The notes under the pieces: model-generated
The model's input: the letters and a program-made list of their open reading frames with translations, nothing else
What the model was told of the DNA's origin: nothing
Databases searched by the model: none
Assembly (NCBI GenBank): GCA_036768485.1
Contig: JAVLUZ010000151.1
Location: 1,201,885 to 1,265,884 of the forward strand
DNA length: 64,000 nt
Source of the DNA: Mermis nigrescens
Lineage: Eukaryota > Nematoda > Enoplea > Mermithida > Mermithidae
Direction of reading: 5' to 3'
Shown here: positions 1-11,000 of the stretch, one piece after another
How positions within the stretch are numbered: position 1 is the first letter of the stretch
Layout: each line of letters opens with the position of its first letter
Program-made: the position numbers and the translations under genes

Positions 1-190
1 GATCTGGGATTTTCAGTTTAGAATAAAATATTTTTCCGCTTCATAAATTTACAATGGCCTTGAAGCGATTAAACAGGAAATCGGACAAAGCGATCGTATA
101 ACCGCAGGCGATTAGGGAAAAATACGATATTTTGCTCCTCAGCATTTTTTCAGCTTCATTTCTATTCAAATTTTCGCATATACTCGTATC

Positions 191-431
191 CATACCTGGG
201 CGTGGGGGGTTCGGGGGGTATGCACTCCCAGAAATTAAAATACCCCATCAGAATTCAGTTTTAATCAGAATTTTTTTGTTTTTCCGCAATTTTTTAATGC
301 CAATGGATAGTGCTCGATGAGAAACGCAGAAAAATGGCGTTTTTCGCCATACCACCATTTTTACGGCCATTTTTTGACCTTTGAAAAAATCTTGCACCCC
401 CTCCCCAGAACTTTGGTGCCGCCCACCTATG
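191..431 (-). mobile_element. Family A MITE with perfect 8-bp target duplication
   Basis: This 241-bp element has ends CATACCTGGGCG and CGCCCACCTATG, which are imperfect 12-bp inverted repeats. It is flanked on both sides by CTCGTATC (183-190 and 432-439). The interior matches the other family A copies: a G-rich or C-rich end, then TGGCGAAAAA and GAGCACTATCCA-type cores. It has no coding capacity. The duplication length suggests the hAT superfamily. It lies in PrimPol intronic or downstream DNA. Confidence 0.85.
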
Positions 432-485
432 CTCGTATCACGTATGACCGAGGCCTCCGAGTTTCTTTATATCTACATTTCTTAC

Positions 486-635
486 ATATACGCTGCTAGT
501 CTTCCAAGGACGTATTGAACGAAACGACGACGCAATCGATTCCCGTCGACATTATTGCAGCATTTTTGGAACTCTAAGTCAAAATAGAGTCGGCAAGGAC
601 TTCGAGCCCGCAAAACTTCATGCCAATACAACGAG
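486..635 (-). CDS. PRIMPOL: PrimPol (primase-polymerase), second visible exon
   Basis: This exon encodes the start of the archaeo-eukaryotic primase core of PrimPol, the DNA-dependent primase/polymerase that reprimes stalled forks in nucleus and mitochondria. The translation contains SPCRLYFDLEF, which holds the family's catalytic motif I (D-x-E in YFDLE). It is preceded by RKNSLYWHEVL across the splice, matching the animal PrimPol pattern RKN-L-x-YEV. The acceptor is TTATAGATTAG at 636-637 and the donor is AT/GTAAG after 486. The length is 150 nt (1+49 codons+2), phase-consistent with the upstream exon. Later exons (motifs II and III, zinc knuckle) must lie left of the window; I found nothing matching in 1-480. 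Confidence 0.82.
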
Positions 636-1838
636 CTAATCTATAAAGAGACTAAGTGAGGTCAGCGCACACAAGTGATCTTCGGGTTTTTTTAATTATA
701 AAATAAATCAAATAATTCAAATTATTAATCAAAATATTAATTAGAAATAAGATAATATTATTTTCAATGTCTCGATTTTCGACAAAACCAACGAAAAGTA
801 AGCTAAACACAAATTGCGAGGCAATGGACTTCGACAGATGAATTTTTGACCAACATCTCCCTTTATGCCAGCATAATAAGTAGGGAACAATTTAGGCAAT
901 CAGTTACACCAGAAGGACGACAAGATAATTTCACCGTTTGAGACTTCCTTGTTAGTAAGCACACTTGGGCATAGGGGGTCTTCTGGGGGGGTGGGTTTAT
1001 ATCCCTCAGAATCTAAAAACACTCGCAGATTACTGTAGACCCAAGAATTCTATTTTTAGTAACATTTTTGGCGATTTCACCCCCAAGAATTTTCTCGCTG
1101 GCACTTTATGGTAAGTAGAAAAATATGCAGCTAATTTAAAATTAAAATTTATTCGAAAAACAAAAAGACTATGCTATCAGGCAAAGCACCAAAGTCATAA
1201 TCATAGATGAACAGCATGGCCGGTCCTGGGAGGAGGGTCAGCCGGTCTGGGGTGTGGAGAGAGGGGTCAAAAATTGAGCTTTCTCGAGCAAAAATGACCC
1301 CAAAAACTGGTATAAGTGCTGAAAAACGTTAAAACTACACTATTACACAGTTTTTAGTGAATTTGAAGAACTTTTGAAGAAAATTCTCAAGTTTTTTCCG
1401 CTTCTGGTACATTTTGACTCAATTTTCCAGAAAATTTTCCATCTTTCTATTCTAGGGGTCCACTACTCTAGACCCCCAAATCCCCCCAAGTGTATATCTG
1501 GTCATAATGCGCTATATAGATGTGTATCACTCAATCTGAGATACGAATGCATGTAAAGGTCAGCCAGTTTGAAAATGATACTAATTATATTGCTGCTCCA
1601 TCAGGTTGGAAAAGTTTCTTAAAAGTTCACCATGTTCAAAAAACATCAAGAGCTACCATACATCTTCTACGTAAGAAATCAATTTTGCGCTTAATCGATT
1701 ATTTTCACTTGAATTCGGCACATGAAAAATTGTTAGCATGTCTGTGTGTGTGCATATTAACCTAAAGCTCAATATGAACAAATAGACTTCACAGCGCAAA
1801 TAAATGAAACCGACTTTACCATTTGACTTCCAACTGAC
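636..1838 (-). other. PrimPol intron with a fragment of repeat family S
   Basis: This 1.2-kb intron has good splice sites at both ends. It holds a G-rich block near 960-1010 and a family S repeat at about 1213-1503, which is also found at 31220-31785. I saw no other exon in it. Confidence 0.6.
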
Positions 1839-2074
1839 TTCTTACGTTCCAATAAGAAATCTGATTGATAATCACGCCAAAATTCCTCGGGTGTACAAGC
1901 GACATAACAACGTTTGCCAGATGAGAATTCAAACGAAAACACTTTCAATCCTGGTCTACTATTCGAGGCTTCTATCGCAGGGGCTAATTTGAAAAATTTC
2001 TGACCGATCGTCATAAGTGAGATATGTTGATCAAAACACCCTCTTATGAATGAAATCGATCGTCTTGCGGCCAT
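1839..2074 (-). CDS. PRIMPOL: PrimPol, N-terminal exon
   Basis: This exon encodes the N-terminal region of PrimPol. The stretch LKVFSFEFSSGKRCYVACT followed by PEEFWRDYQ matches the animal PrimPol segment VHVFALE...R-YLVTTY-EFW. The exon ends at 1839 with donor AAGAA/GTCAGT in phase 2 and joins the exon at 486-635 to recreate RKNS. I chose the ATG at 2074 because it is in good context (TCTATGGCC), an in-frame stop lies about 15 nt further upstream, and 78 codons before the splice is close to the usual spacing. A spliced-in upstream start remains possible. The gene is transcribed leftward and continues off the window. The neighbouring gene upstream is phytochelatin synthase, same strand, about 6 kb away. 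Confidence 0.72.
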
Positions 2075-2971
2075 AGAGAAGGATGGAGCTTTTCATAGAC
2101 GCTAGATTGTTTGATCTTCATTTAAACTAGCAGACGCAGCTATTTGATAATTTGACAGAATTCAATGCAATTTAGTAAGCTGCGGAATTCGAAAATTATC
2201 ATTATTTGTTTGAAACATATTTTTGAAATAATGAGAATTATGTAGCTTACACAAGATCAAAGCCTTGGAGACGCTTAATGCGCAAGTCCATTTAAGTAAT
2301 TTACATTTTTTAGTCATCAAGAATAGGCTTGATCTGCCTTAGTCAAGCATCTTTACGTACTAGTTATGACCATAGGTGGTAGGGATGTTCCGATTAATCG
2401 GAATCGGAATCGGTTGGAATCGGTCATTTTCTGTGGGATCGAATCGGAATCGGAATCGGCGAAAATAAATCTTGGAGAATCGGCATCGGAATCGGAATCG
2501 GCATTTTTAGGTTTTTAAGAATCGGAATCGTATCGGAATCGGCTAAAATTGGTCCAATTATCGATTCGATTCCTTTTTATTTTAATTAAAGCAGAATTAG
2601 AATAGGGAAATACAACTTTAATCTCTAAAACGTAAAAATGAACAATTTTTCCCTCATAGTAAAGTACTGGTAACCCAATTCTACATCACATATATAACAA
2701 AAACAGATCGCGCAGGTACTGGTCAAGTTTTTATTCATCTGAACGTCACATGCATACTAATGTCTAATACTGAAATTTAATTTCGGGCAGATTATATTTT
2801 AGAAATAACAGTTTTTCAGCCTTTTTGCCTAGTTATCTGTTTCTTAGCGGATCGTATATTATTCTAGTGCCACTAAACAATTGCTCCAATGCGACGCTCG
2901 TAGCTGGGGCTGCCAAATATTTTCTTGCTAAAGTCGACATTAGCACATAGGTTGATGGCTTCTCTTCCCAC

Positions 2972-3988
2972 CAGGGGCGGATTTAAGGGAGCGGGGGCGG
3001 CCGTCCCCTAATTGGCCAAAAATATTTGGCGAGATAAAGAATGGGTATGCAATTTGCAATGATTTTTGGCCGTCAGTGACCATAATTTCTCAAATTTTTT
3101 CGGCGATTTTCTTGGCGACCTGGAAGCACGATTTTATCGTATTCGGCAATAATTTTTCCCGATGTGCAAAGACTGTTTCGGACCGTGCACAAAGATTTTT
3201 GGGAAGACAAAAACTGCCAAAAAGGTCTGATATTCGTAAAGATTTTCGGCGCTTTGCGCCGAAATCAGAAATTGTGTGTCCCATAATAGCAGAAATCGCA
3301 TTTTGAATGGAAAAATGTCAAATTTTTACGGCGCTTCGCGCCGTTTTAAGACGATTCTTGACGACTTTTGCCCTCATAAAAGCAGGAATTAGCCAAAATA
3401 CACTGCCAAAGGTAGAATTAACAACTCTGTTTTTACCTCACTAAAGTCGCTTGGGTACTATATCATATTACCCAAACATTTGAGTGTACAACATGCACAA
3501 AGACGTTTAGGGACCATCTTTGTACATGCACAAAGGGACATTGTACAAAAAACACTGCCTGGAAGCCATTTGTAGGTTTCCAAACAATTATAACGGCAGA
3601 AACAGCTATTTTTGCATAGTTTTCTTCTCTTTTCAATTGAAAAATTCCGATGTTTCGCATCAAATGCTATAAATACAGGAAATCAAGCAGTAAATCATGC
3701 TTATAGACGTCTATCCGCCTTAATTTCACGAATTTTCCTGCGCTTCGCGCCAGATTTTTGTTGAAGTCAAAAAAATTTAATGATTTTTTCGCACAAATTG
3801 TCTAAAATTTTAAAATTTTATAGAAAAAATATTGCGTCAAAAGTGATTTTATGTAGAAGTATACAATGTAAAACACCGAGAAAACGCTGTTTCGCGCGTT
3901 ACGGGCAAATTGTTGGACCAATTTTTGACTGTTTTTGGAAAAGTTGGGATACCGCCCCTCCCTCAGGAAAATCCTAGACCCGCCACTG
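2972..3988 (+). mobile_element. E1, hAT-like non-autonomous element
   Basis: The left end is CAGGGGCGGATTTAAGGG and the right end is TAGACCCGCCACTG. The flanks are CTTCCCAC and CTTTCCAC (7 of 8). It contains several GGCGCTTCGCGCC-type hairpins. It is interrupted by element D2. Related copies are at about 15124-15738, 19650-20190 and 62318-63010. Confidence 0.78.
3127..3557 (+). mobile_element. D2, family D element nested in E1
   Basis: The right end GTACAAAAAACACTG is typical of family D and the left end is CACGATTTTATCG. The target duplication CCTGGAAG is perfect (3119-3126 and 3558-3565). Uninterrupted E copies confirm the empty site, for example GACCTGGAAC at 15297. The interior has two GGCGC-hairpin motifs. 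Confidence 0.82.
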
Positions 3989-4179
3989 CTTTCCACCATT
4001 TCAACGGGTCTTGCTCGTGAGAGAGACGCTTCGAGTTGATGTACGATTCGATTTCCTTGAAAGTTTAACAACTTGGATACAGTGTAGGTAAATGTTTTGC
4101 CTTGAGACATAGATTATACCTTGCTTAGATCAAACGATACGCTTTTACATGAACAGTGAATAAATAAACGGATTAGCTG

Positions 4180-4884
4180 CAGTGTTTTTTGTACTCGGCA
4201 AAGATTTTTCCCGATGTACAAAGACTTTTCTGGACCATCTTTGTACATGTGCAAAGATTTTTGGGAAGACAAAAATCGCAAATAGGTCTGAAATTCGCAG
4301 AAATTTTCGGCGCTTCGCGCCGAAATGAGTAATTGTGTGTTCTATATATCTTTAGCGTGGAAGAAATTGCACTTCAAAAGGAAAAATGTCAAAGTTTTCG
4401 GTGCCTCGCGCCGTTTTAAGACGATTCTTAGTGATTTTTGCCCTTAGAGACCCAGAAATTAGCTAAAACACACTACCAAAAGTCGAACAACTCTGTTTTT
4501 CCCTCCTAAAATCGCTACTGTACCATATATTAATACCCAAAAATTTATGTGTACAAAATTTACAAAGATTTTCGGGCAGACAAAAACTGTAAAAAGGTGT
4601 AAAATTGGCGAGAATTTTCGGCGCTTCGCGCCGAAATGAGTAATTGTTAGTCCTAAATATTTTTAAAATGGCAGAATTTGCATATTTTCAGTAACTTTTG
4701 TCGTCAGAAACCCAGAAATTATCTAAAATACACTACCAAAGATCGAAAAGTTTGTTTTATTAAACTAAAATCGCTACTGTACAATATTATAGTACCCAAA
4801 AATAAGCAGGTACAAAATGTACAAAGACTTTTGGGGACCATCTCTGTACATGTACAAACGGACCTTGTACAAAAAAAAACACTG
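4180..4884 (+). mobile_element. D1, family D hAT-like element
   Basis: The ends are CAGTGTTTTTTGTAC and GTACAAAAAAAAACACTG. The flanks are ATTAGCTG and ATTAGCTA. The interior contains palindromic TTTGTACATGTGCAAAG units and GGCGCTTCGCGCCGAAATGAG hairpins in two related halves. CAGTG ends with 8-bp duplications are typical of hAT. Confidence 0.82.
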
Positions 4885-5946
4885 ATTAGCTACCTATATA
4901 TTTAGCATGTTTGTCGCAAGAATCGGAACCGGAATCGGAATCGGCCGATTCCTGTTATTTTGGAATCGAAATCGAATCGGAATCGGCTGTCATGAGATTT
5001 GCAGAATCGGCATCGGGATCGGAATCGGCTTTCTTGAGATTTAAAGAATCGGAATCGAATCGGAATCGGTCATTTTCAAAAAAGCGGTATCGGCACATCC
5101 CTAATAGGTGGGCAGCACCGAAATTCTGGGGGTGAAAAATTTTCAAAGGTCAAAAAATGGTCTTAAAAGTGGTCGTATGGCGAAAAAACATTTTTCGACG
5201 TTTCTCATCGAGCACTATCCAATGGCATCAAAAAATCGCTGAAAAGGCAAAAAAATTTTCAAAATTTGAATTCTGGTGGGGGTATTTTGATTTCTGGGGG
5301 TATTTCAACTTCTGGGGGGTGCACACCCCCAAACCCCACCCCCACGTGAAGTTACGACCTCACACAAAAGATAAATTAATCCAAGTTTTCGTTAAACAAG
5401 TTTTTTACTGGAAACAAGCACATCAAAAAGTCTAAAGAATTTACTGCAAAGAATCATGCTCCATTGCTCGATAAACAAAGATAAAAAGTCGCGATTAAAT
5501 TTGAGATTGCGTGATGGCTAATTATTTTTAGAATGCAATTTTTTGGGTAAATGTCAGCATGAATAATTCAATTACTGATATTTTCGTGTTTCATTGCACT
5601 CTGACAGTGAATAAATAACCCAGCGCGTTACTAAATGAAAGGAATATGCATGGAACATTTAGCCCAAGAAAGGAATTTCCTAATATCATTTTGTTGAGAT
5701 GAAAATAGGAATTTAACTAAAGCAATACACGGAATTTGTTTCGGGTTTGTTTGAACAAGTAAACTGTTGAAGGATTTATACAATCCAAATTCAAGGAAAA
5801 ATGATTTATCTAGAGAAAATAACGAAATATAGAAATCCAATAATGTTAATGAATAGGTGTTAGGTACCAACCACCAATTACGCGTATATTATACATATAC
5901 TAATAAAAAAGGTTGAGTTTTATAATATATTTGTTTAGAATGAAGC

Positions 5947-6076
5947 TAGTCTGTTTAACATAAGTTTGGGCATAATCTTTAGAAACTAACAATGCCAATA
6001 AGCTGTTAGACGCGTTATTGAACTGATTGGAAAAAATTCCAAAACTTTATATCTAAACTTACGTGAAACAGAGTTT
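5947..6076 (+). mobile_element. Family J foldback repeat
   Basis: The ends TAGTCTGTTTAACATAAGTT and AACTTACGTGAAACAGA are inverted copies of the family J arm. Better copies are at 52350-52517 and 53392-53556. Confidence 0.55.
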
Positions 6077-6389
6077 TGGTGCTGTGCGAGTAAATTAATA
6101 AATTTTAGCTTTAAGAATTAACAAGTTCTGCTGAGCTGAATTGATGCCTTGACTGATAAAACCATAAAACTTAGTCAGGAAAGAAAAACCAAATCGATGA
6201 CATTTTTAGTTTTTTTCTGACCTGGTGCATGGCGACCTAACTTATTGCTTGCACTTTACATATCAAAACGAATACCTACTGTAACTTCACATCAAGATGT
6301 CCACAAAGCTATATAGCAGTTACATAGACTTGATGCTTTTAAATTGCAAATAACAGCTTTAAAATCAGAAAGGGTAGGAATACTCATCA

Positions 6390-6740
6390 GCCAGAACCAT
6401 ATTGAGGAAGGGGGTTGAATAGTAGTTAATGCACGGAAAGATGGAAAAATTGAATGCCTTTGATGTTAGTAAATCTTATGATTTTCGGCGCTTTGCGCCT
6501 GTGAAGTATTTTTTAAAATTTTGCCTCAATCGCGACAACAGCCTATTTTTAAAGGAGAAAATTTTCTCAAAAAAAGTTATGACTTTTTTATCTTAATGGA
6601 TAAAGCAAAAGCATATTGTAAAACGTCGAAAAATGTGGTTTTTACTGACAATCAACGAAGTTTCCGATTGTATAGAACAATTTATACTGGGTCGGTAAAT
6701 CTTACCTTCCTCCCCTTGGCGAATCCTTGATATGAGCCTG
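6390..6740 (+). repeat. Family C repeat copy
   Basis: It shares the block TAATGCACGGAAAGATGGAAAAAT, then GGCGCTTTGCGCC, then a pyrimidine-rich end and GAATCCTTGATATGAGCCTG with copies at about 14653-14953, 52906-53215, 23440-23755, 22325-22680 and 58750-59075. Boundaries are approximate. The rest of 5351-7217 shows nothing I can name. Confidence 0.55.
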
Positions 6741-7217
6741 TTCTTAACCATCAAAAATTAACGAAGGTTACGCAAGGTATTGCATGGATGACGGAAATAT
6801 GATAACGCCACCGCATTTTCACCAGGAAAACATGATTGCAAAAAATAGCATTCAAATTAACAATTGTCCATTTATTATTTTGCCTCAGGTGCGATGAGAA
6901 ACAGTACTACTCAAAACATTATGAGATACATAGATTGTACATTTTTTTCTTTTTAAATTTTTTTTGCACATCGTGTATGATTTGAACTCAAATAATGCCC
7001 GATTCCTTGTAACTACTTGAAACTATGTATGCATAATTTAAAATGAGTGATTTCTTTTACAGCAAGTATTAGAGATTTACGCTATGCATCTAATTAATCA
7101 TAAGTAACATTGAGTTTTTTGAAAAACTTGGGAAAATTCTGAATTTTTACACTCTCAAAAAACGTCAAAAAATTGTTTTATTTTAGCGACACCGAAATCA
7201 TTGATTGGAGGTCCGCC

Positions 7218-7636
7218 CACACATTCCCATAGGGGTGAGGGGGGTATTACCCCCACCTCAGGGTCCGAGACTTGAATCACTGTCGGACGATTTTGAGCTA
7301 TCAAACATTTTCTGCATGATTTTTGGGTACAAAAGCAGCGATGATATTAAAATTTTTCTGTTTTGTTTTACCCATGCAATACCTAGAATGAACTCAAAAT
7401 GATCTGAAAAGTCAAAATTTTCGAAGAAACCTCATATTTTTTACTCACAAGAGTGACGAAACTAGTCAGAATGGGACAAAAATAAGTTAAGAATGCAGTT
7501 TTTCACATTAAAACATGCTATATAGGATGTTTTAGCCATTTTTCATATTTGACCTGCAAAAAAGGCCAGACTCTAAATTTCGTGGTCCTAAATTTTGGGA
7601 TTTCACCCCATGAACTTTCGACCTTGGGAAAGTATG
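7218..7636 (+). mobile_element. F1, family F element with perfect 8-bp duplication
   Basis: It starts CACACATTCCCATAGGGG and ends with a TATG terminus. It is flanked by GGTCCGCC at 7210-7217 and 7637-7644. The interior block GACTTGAATCACTGTCGGAC is shared with F2 and F3. Confidence 0.82.
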
Positions 7637-8059
7637 GGTCCGCCCCAGTCTGGTTGCTATCATATAAGTGAACTTTTAACGTTTCGTATGTGTTTACAAA
7701 GAAGCCTCTAGAATGCAAGATATATAAACCATTTGAAGCGGCAAAAAACTTTATAACACGAAGCAAAAATACGCGAAAGAGAGCATAAACAAAAGATACG
7801 ACAGACGTAATAATGAACGTATAAAAAACAAAACGATCAGCGCTTCGCATTTGTCACAGGTTTTATATTTTGTGGTTGCACAATTTTAATCGTCTCGGAT
7901 AACAATGTATTGAGTTGCTTATTCAATTGCGACAATTCGTTTGACGCCATAGCAGTCTGTCTGACCATTTGAGTTTGTCTGTTAAATGAATAGCAAGCCC
8001 TTAATGACATGGTTGTAAAGATACAAGAAGAAAAGAGGAATAAAATGAATTGAAGATAT

Positions 8060-8083
8060 TTACTGTTCCTTGCACAGACTTTT
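8060..8083 (-). CDS. PCS: Probable PCS last exon
   Basis: After acceptor AAATTCTAG the phase-0 reading gives KSLCKEQ and a TAA stop, adding one more cysteine. The intron before it (8867-8084) is mostly transposon B1, so the ancestral intron was about 200 nt. Support is only the splice signal and the phase. A second frame here is open to 7837. Confidence 0.5.
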   Translation of the reverse strand, partial: KSLCKEQ

Positions 8084-11000
8084 CTAGAATTTATATTTTG
8101 AGAGCATCTTTGGAACTGATTTCATCAATTGTATGCTGGCTCATATTCAGGAAGGCGGGAGGGGCGACCCCCCGAAATGGAAAATAATTTTTGAAAGACT
8201 TAAGAGTCCCGCCAAAGATGAAAATGAAAAATTCTCAAAGTAGGTCTAAAACACCACCAAACAGGTTTTTAGCTTACTTTTGAGCTAGTAAACTCAAAAT
8301 TTCCCGCGCCAGATTTATCGTATACATATAGTTTTTGTCTTCTAGCCCGCCCAAAACAGCTCAAATTAGAGTTAGACATATTAAAAAATGTCGAATTTTT
8401 TCAATTCTTAGCACCGAATTATTCATTTTCTGTACTGTATTTCTGTCTAAATCACAAAGATTAACTACAAAGACAGAAGTTAGGAAATTATCCGTTGATT
8501 GAATGACGAGAAATCAGTTGAGTAGATTGTATAAACGATAGATTTGTGTAATATGCGTATGGAATAGAGTGAAAATTTTTGAAATTTTTCTTTACCATCG
8601 CATAGAGCTCGTTGAGATACGCTCAAAAATGCCTTTATTTTTGCCCATCTCCGTGCTCGAGATAACTGACCTCAAAATTTTCACTCAACCCGAAATAAAA
8701 TCCTATATACGGGCCTGATTGTATGTTTTATTTTTTATGCCTTTTGACCCATTGAAACTTTTTTGCAGTATTGACAATCGTTAGTGAACAAAGAGATTAA
8801 TTTAAGTCTGTACGAGGGAATATGCTCGCGAACCACGTACAAAGCAATTTTCCTCCAGCAGACTGACCTGTAATCCAAAACATCTTTTGCATTCTGTTGC
8901 GGAAGATGCATGTCGAATGGCCAGCTGTACAAAAGACAAACGCTTAACAAGGGCAATTTCGGGTTGTCGTGTTTGAAGCACTCTGTTAAAATATTTGTAT
9001 TCTGGCAAGGAAAATAGACTGTTTAATAAATCCGTTTGAATTGAATTCAACAAAATTTCCATCTGCTGATTATTCCGACACTCACAGCAGCTCTTTAGTT
9101 TAGAACCAGTGAAGTCCAGACCATCACGCAAATCGATCAATCGTTGATTTTGAACTGTCGCCGAAAAAATGTCCAAAAATGAAGTGGAAAGGGAAGTGTC
9201 AGGATCGGCAAATTTTGATTTTCCAATCAATTTCATGTTTCTTCGGTGAATCCAGTCCTCAATGCGGTCATAGAAAGATTTCAAGACGGCGACATTAGGC
9301 CGTAGCTCCAGTAGAACCAATGCCTTCGAATTGGGCTCCAGGCTCATTGTAACGTAACCGCGTGGTCTACCTAAAGGGAAAATCAATCTTTGTTCATGTC
9401 CTTATACCACGCAAGCACTTGGGGTCTTGGGTGCTCGATCCCCCAGAAACTTAAATACCCCCCAAAATAAATAAACCTCAAAATTGAATTTTTGGTACTT
9501 TTTTAAATATGGCCCCATCATACCGCCAGAATTTCGTCGCTGCCCATGTAAGCCTCAAACACCAATGAAGAAAAAATTCAGAGACAATGGAAAAGAACTT
9601 TATAGCACTTACCGGTGAAAATTCTATCCAAATCATATGCGAATCATCCTTATGGAAAAAAGCTTTGCTTCAAGTTGGTGAAATAGATAAATATGTTCAC
9701 TGTTTATAGATTTTATACATTGCATAGATGCATATGGTCATGGCAGTTGGGGAGCAGCGTTTTTTATTCTCTATAAGGTTCGTTGTACATGTACAAAGAC
9801 GATATCCAAAAGTTGTTGTACATTTTGTACATAGTAAATGCTAGTAAACCATAATATAGCACGGTAAGGCGTTGTGCTATATGTATACGATTTCCGGCCT
9901 TTAGTGTACTTTAAGCAAATTTGTGGGTCTTTGACAATGAAAGTGTAAGAGCCTCGAAAAACTCATTTTTATCGTCTTCATGTAGAATTTGCAACTTTTC
10001 TTTGCAACTTCTCAACGAAAGTTTAGCAAGTTGAATTTTTAATAACGCCAAAAATGCCGTTTTATGTTTTGACTTATTTGATGACATGTTGTAATAAAGC
10101 TTTAAATCACTTAATTAGTGTGAACTCGAGAAGCACTATGAATATATTAGCTGATTTAAGCTTCTAAACTCAATAATGAAGCTTCTTAAAGAGAAATAAC
10201 ACAGTTAACGGCGCCCGACAATCTCAGTAATCTTTATTTTTAAACAATTTTTACTTTTATCCGAGCATACCGAACAGGTAATTATGTACTTATACTTATT
10301 CTGACGCAAAGCGACAGAAAGTGGAAAGTTATGATAGTTATAGTTTTGTCCCCGAAAAATCTTTGTACATCGCAAAGATGGTCCTAAAAAGTCTTTGTAC
10401 ATTTGAAAAAAGTTTTTCCGAGAAGAAAAAATACAATACGCCAGGAAGGAGAAAGATCGAGTTTTTTTAGTCAAGGAGACGTGAAATGCAGGATTTTTGC
10501 CGCAGTAAATTGCGTTTATGAGGGAATTATGAATATTGAAATCGCTTGAATCGAAGGATTTGGAAGTCTTTCTCTCCTATCCCAGAAGACAAAAGGGGAA
10601 TATTTTCTGCGAAAAAAAGGCAAAATTAAAGCCAAAAGAAGAGCGGAAAAGGAGCTTTTTTAGGAAAACGCTTGAAATTTATCAGAAATGCAAAATAACA
10701 TATAGACAGGCTTCTCCGCCAGACATGCACAGCATGTAAATTCTAGGGGGGGGGGTAGAATCTTAAAGTGCATTTTGTGGCTCAAAAATGGTGGGTTCGG
10801 GTCAAAAACATCGTTTTTCGGCGTTTCCGACGATGCTTCATCTTTCTAAAGCATAAAAATATAAGAAAATATATATTAGAGCTGTATCGGCGCCCAGGCC
10901 CCGGGTAAGGCTGGCCCCGGGGCCTGAAAATTTTAAAATTGTTGTTAGATGTAAATTGTTGTATTGATTGATTGCAAAAATTGTTGAAACCGATATAGTT

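Larger units (their letters stand above)
2380..5103 (+). mobile_element. N1, hAT-like element with GGAATC subterminal repeats
   Basis: The terminal inverted repeats are TAGGGATGTTCCGAT on the left and TAGGGATGTGCCGAT on the right (reverse complement). A perfect 8-bp duplication ATAGGTGG lies at 2372-2379 and 5104-5111. Both ends carry degenerate tandem GGAATC/AATCGG hexamers (about 2395-2560 and 4918-5090). The interior is filled by later insertions E1 and D1. No transposase ORF is visible, so it is non-autonomous. Confidence 0.85.
2371..5350 (+). mobile_element. Family A MITE split by nested insertions
   Basis: The left 9 bases (CATAGGTGG) are at 2371-2379 and the remainder is at 5104-5350. 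The outer target duplication is GTTATGAC (2363-2370) against GTTACGAC (5351-5358), 7 of 8 matching. A 2.7-kb hAT-like element (N1) interrupts the left end after the ninth base. This is the outermost level of a four-deep nest. Confidence 0.8.

Noticed and set aside
4911..5146. Frame rich in E, S and D on one strand and D/S/A on the other
   Set aside because: Produced by the GGAATC hexamer array at the right end of N1.
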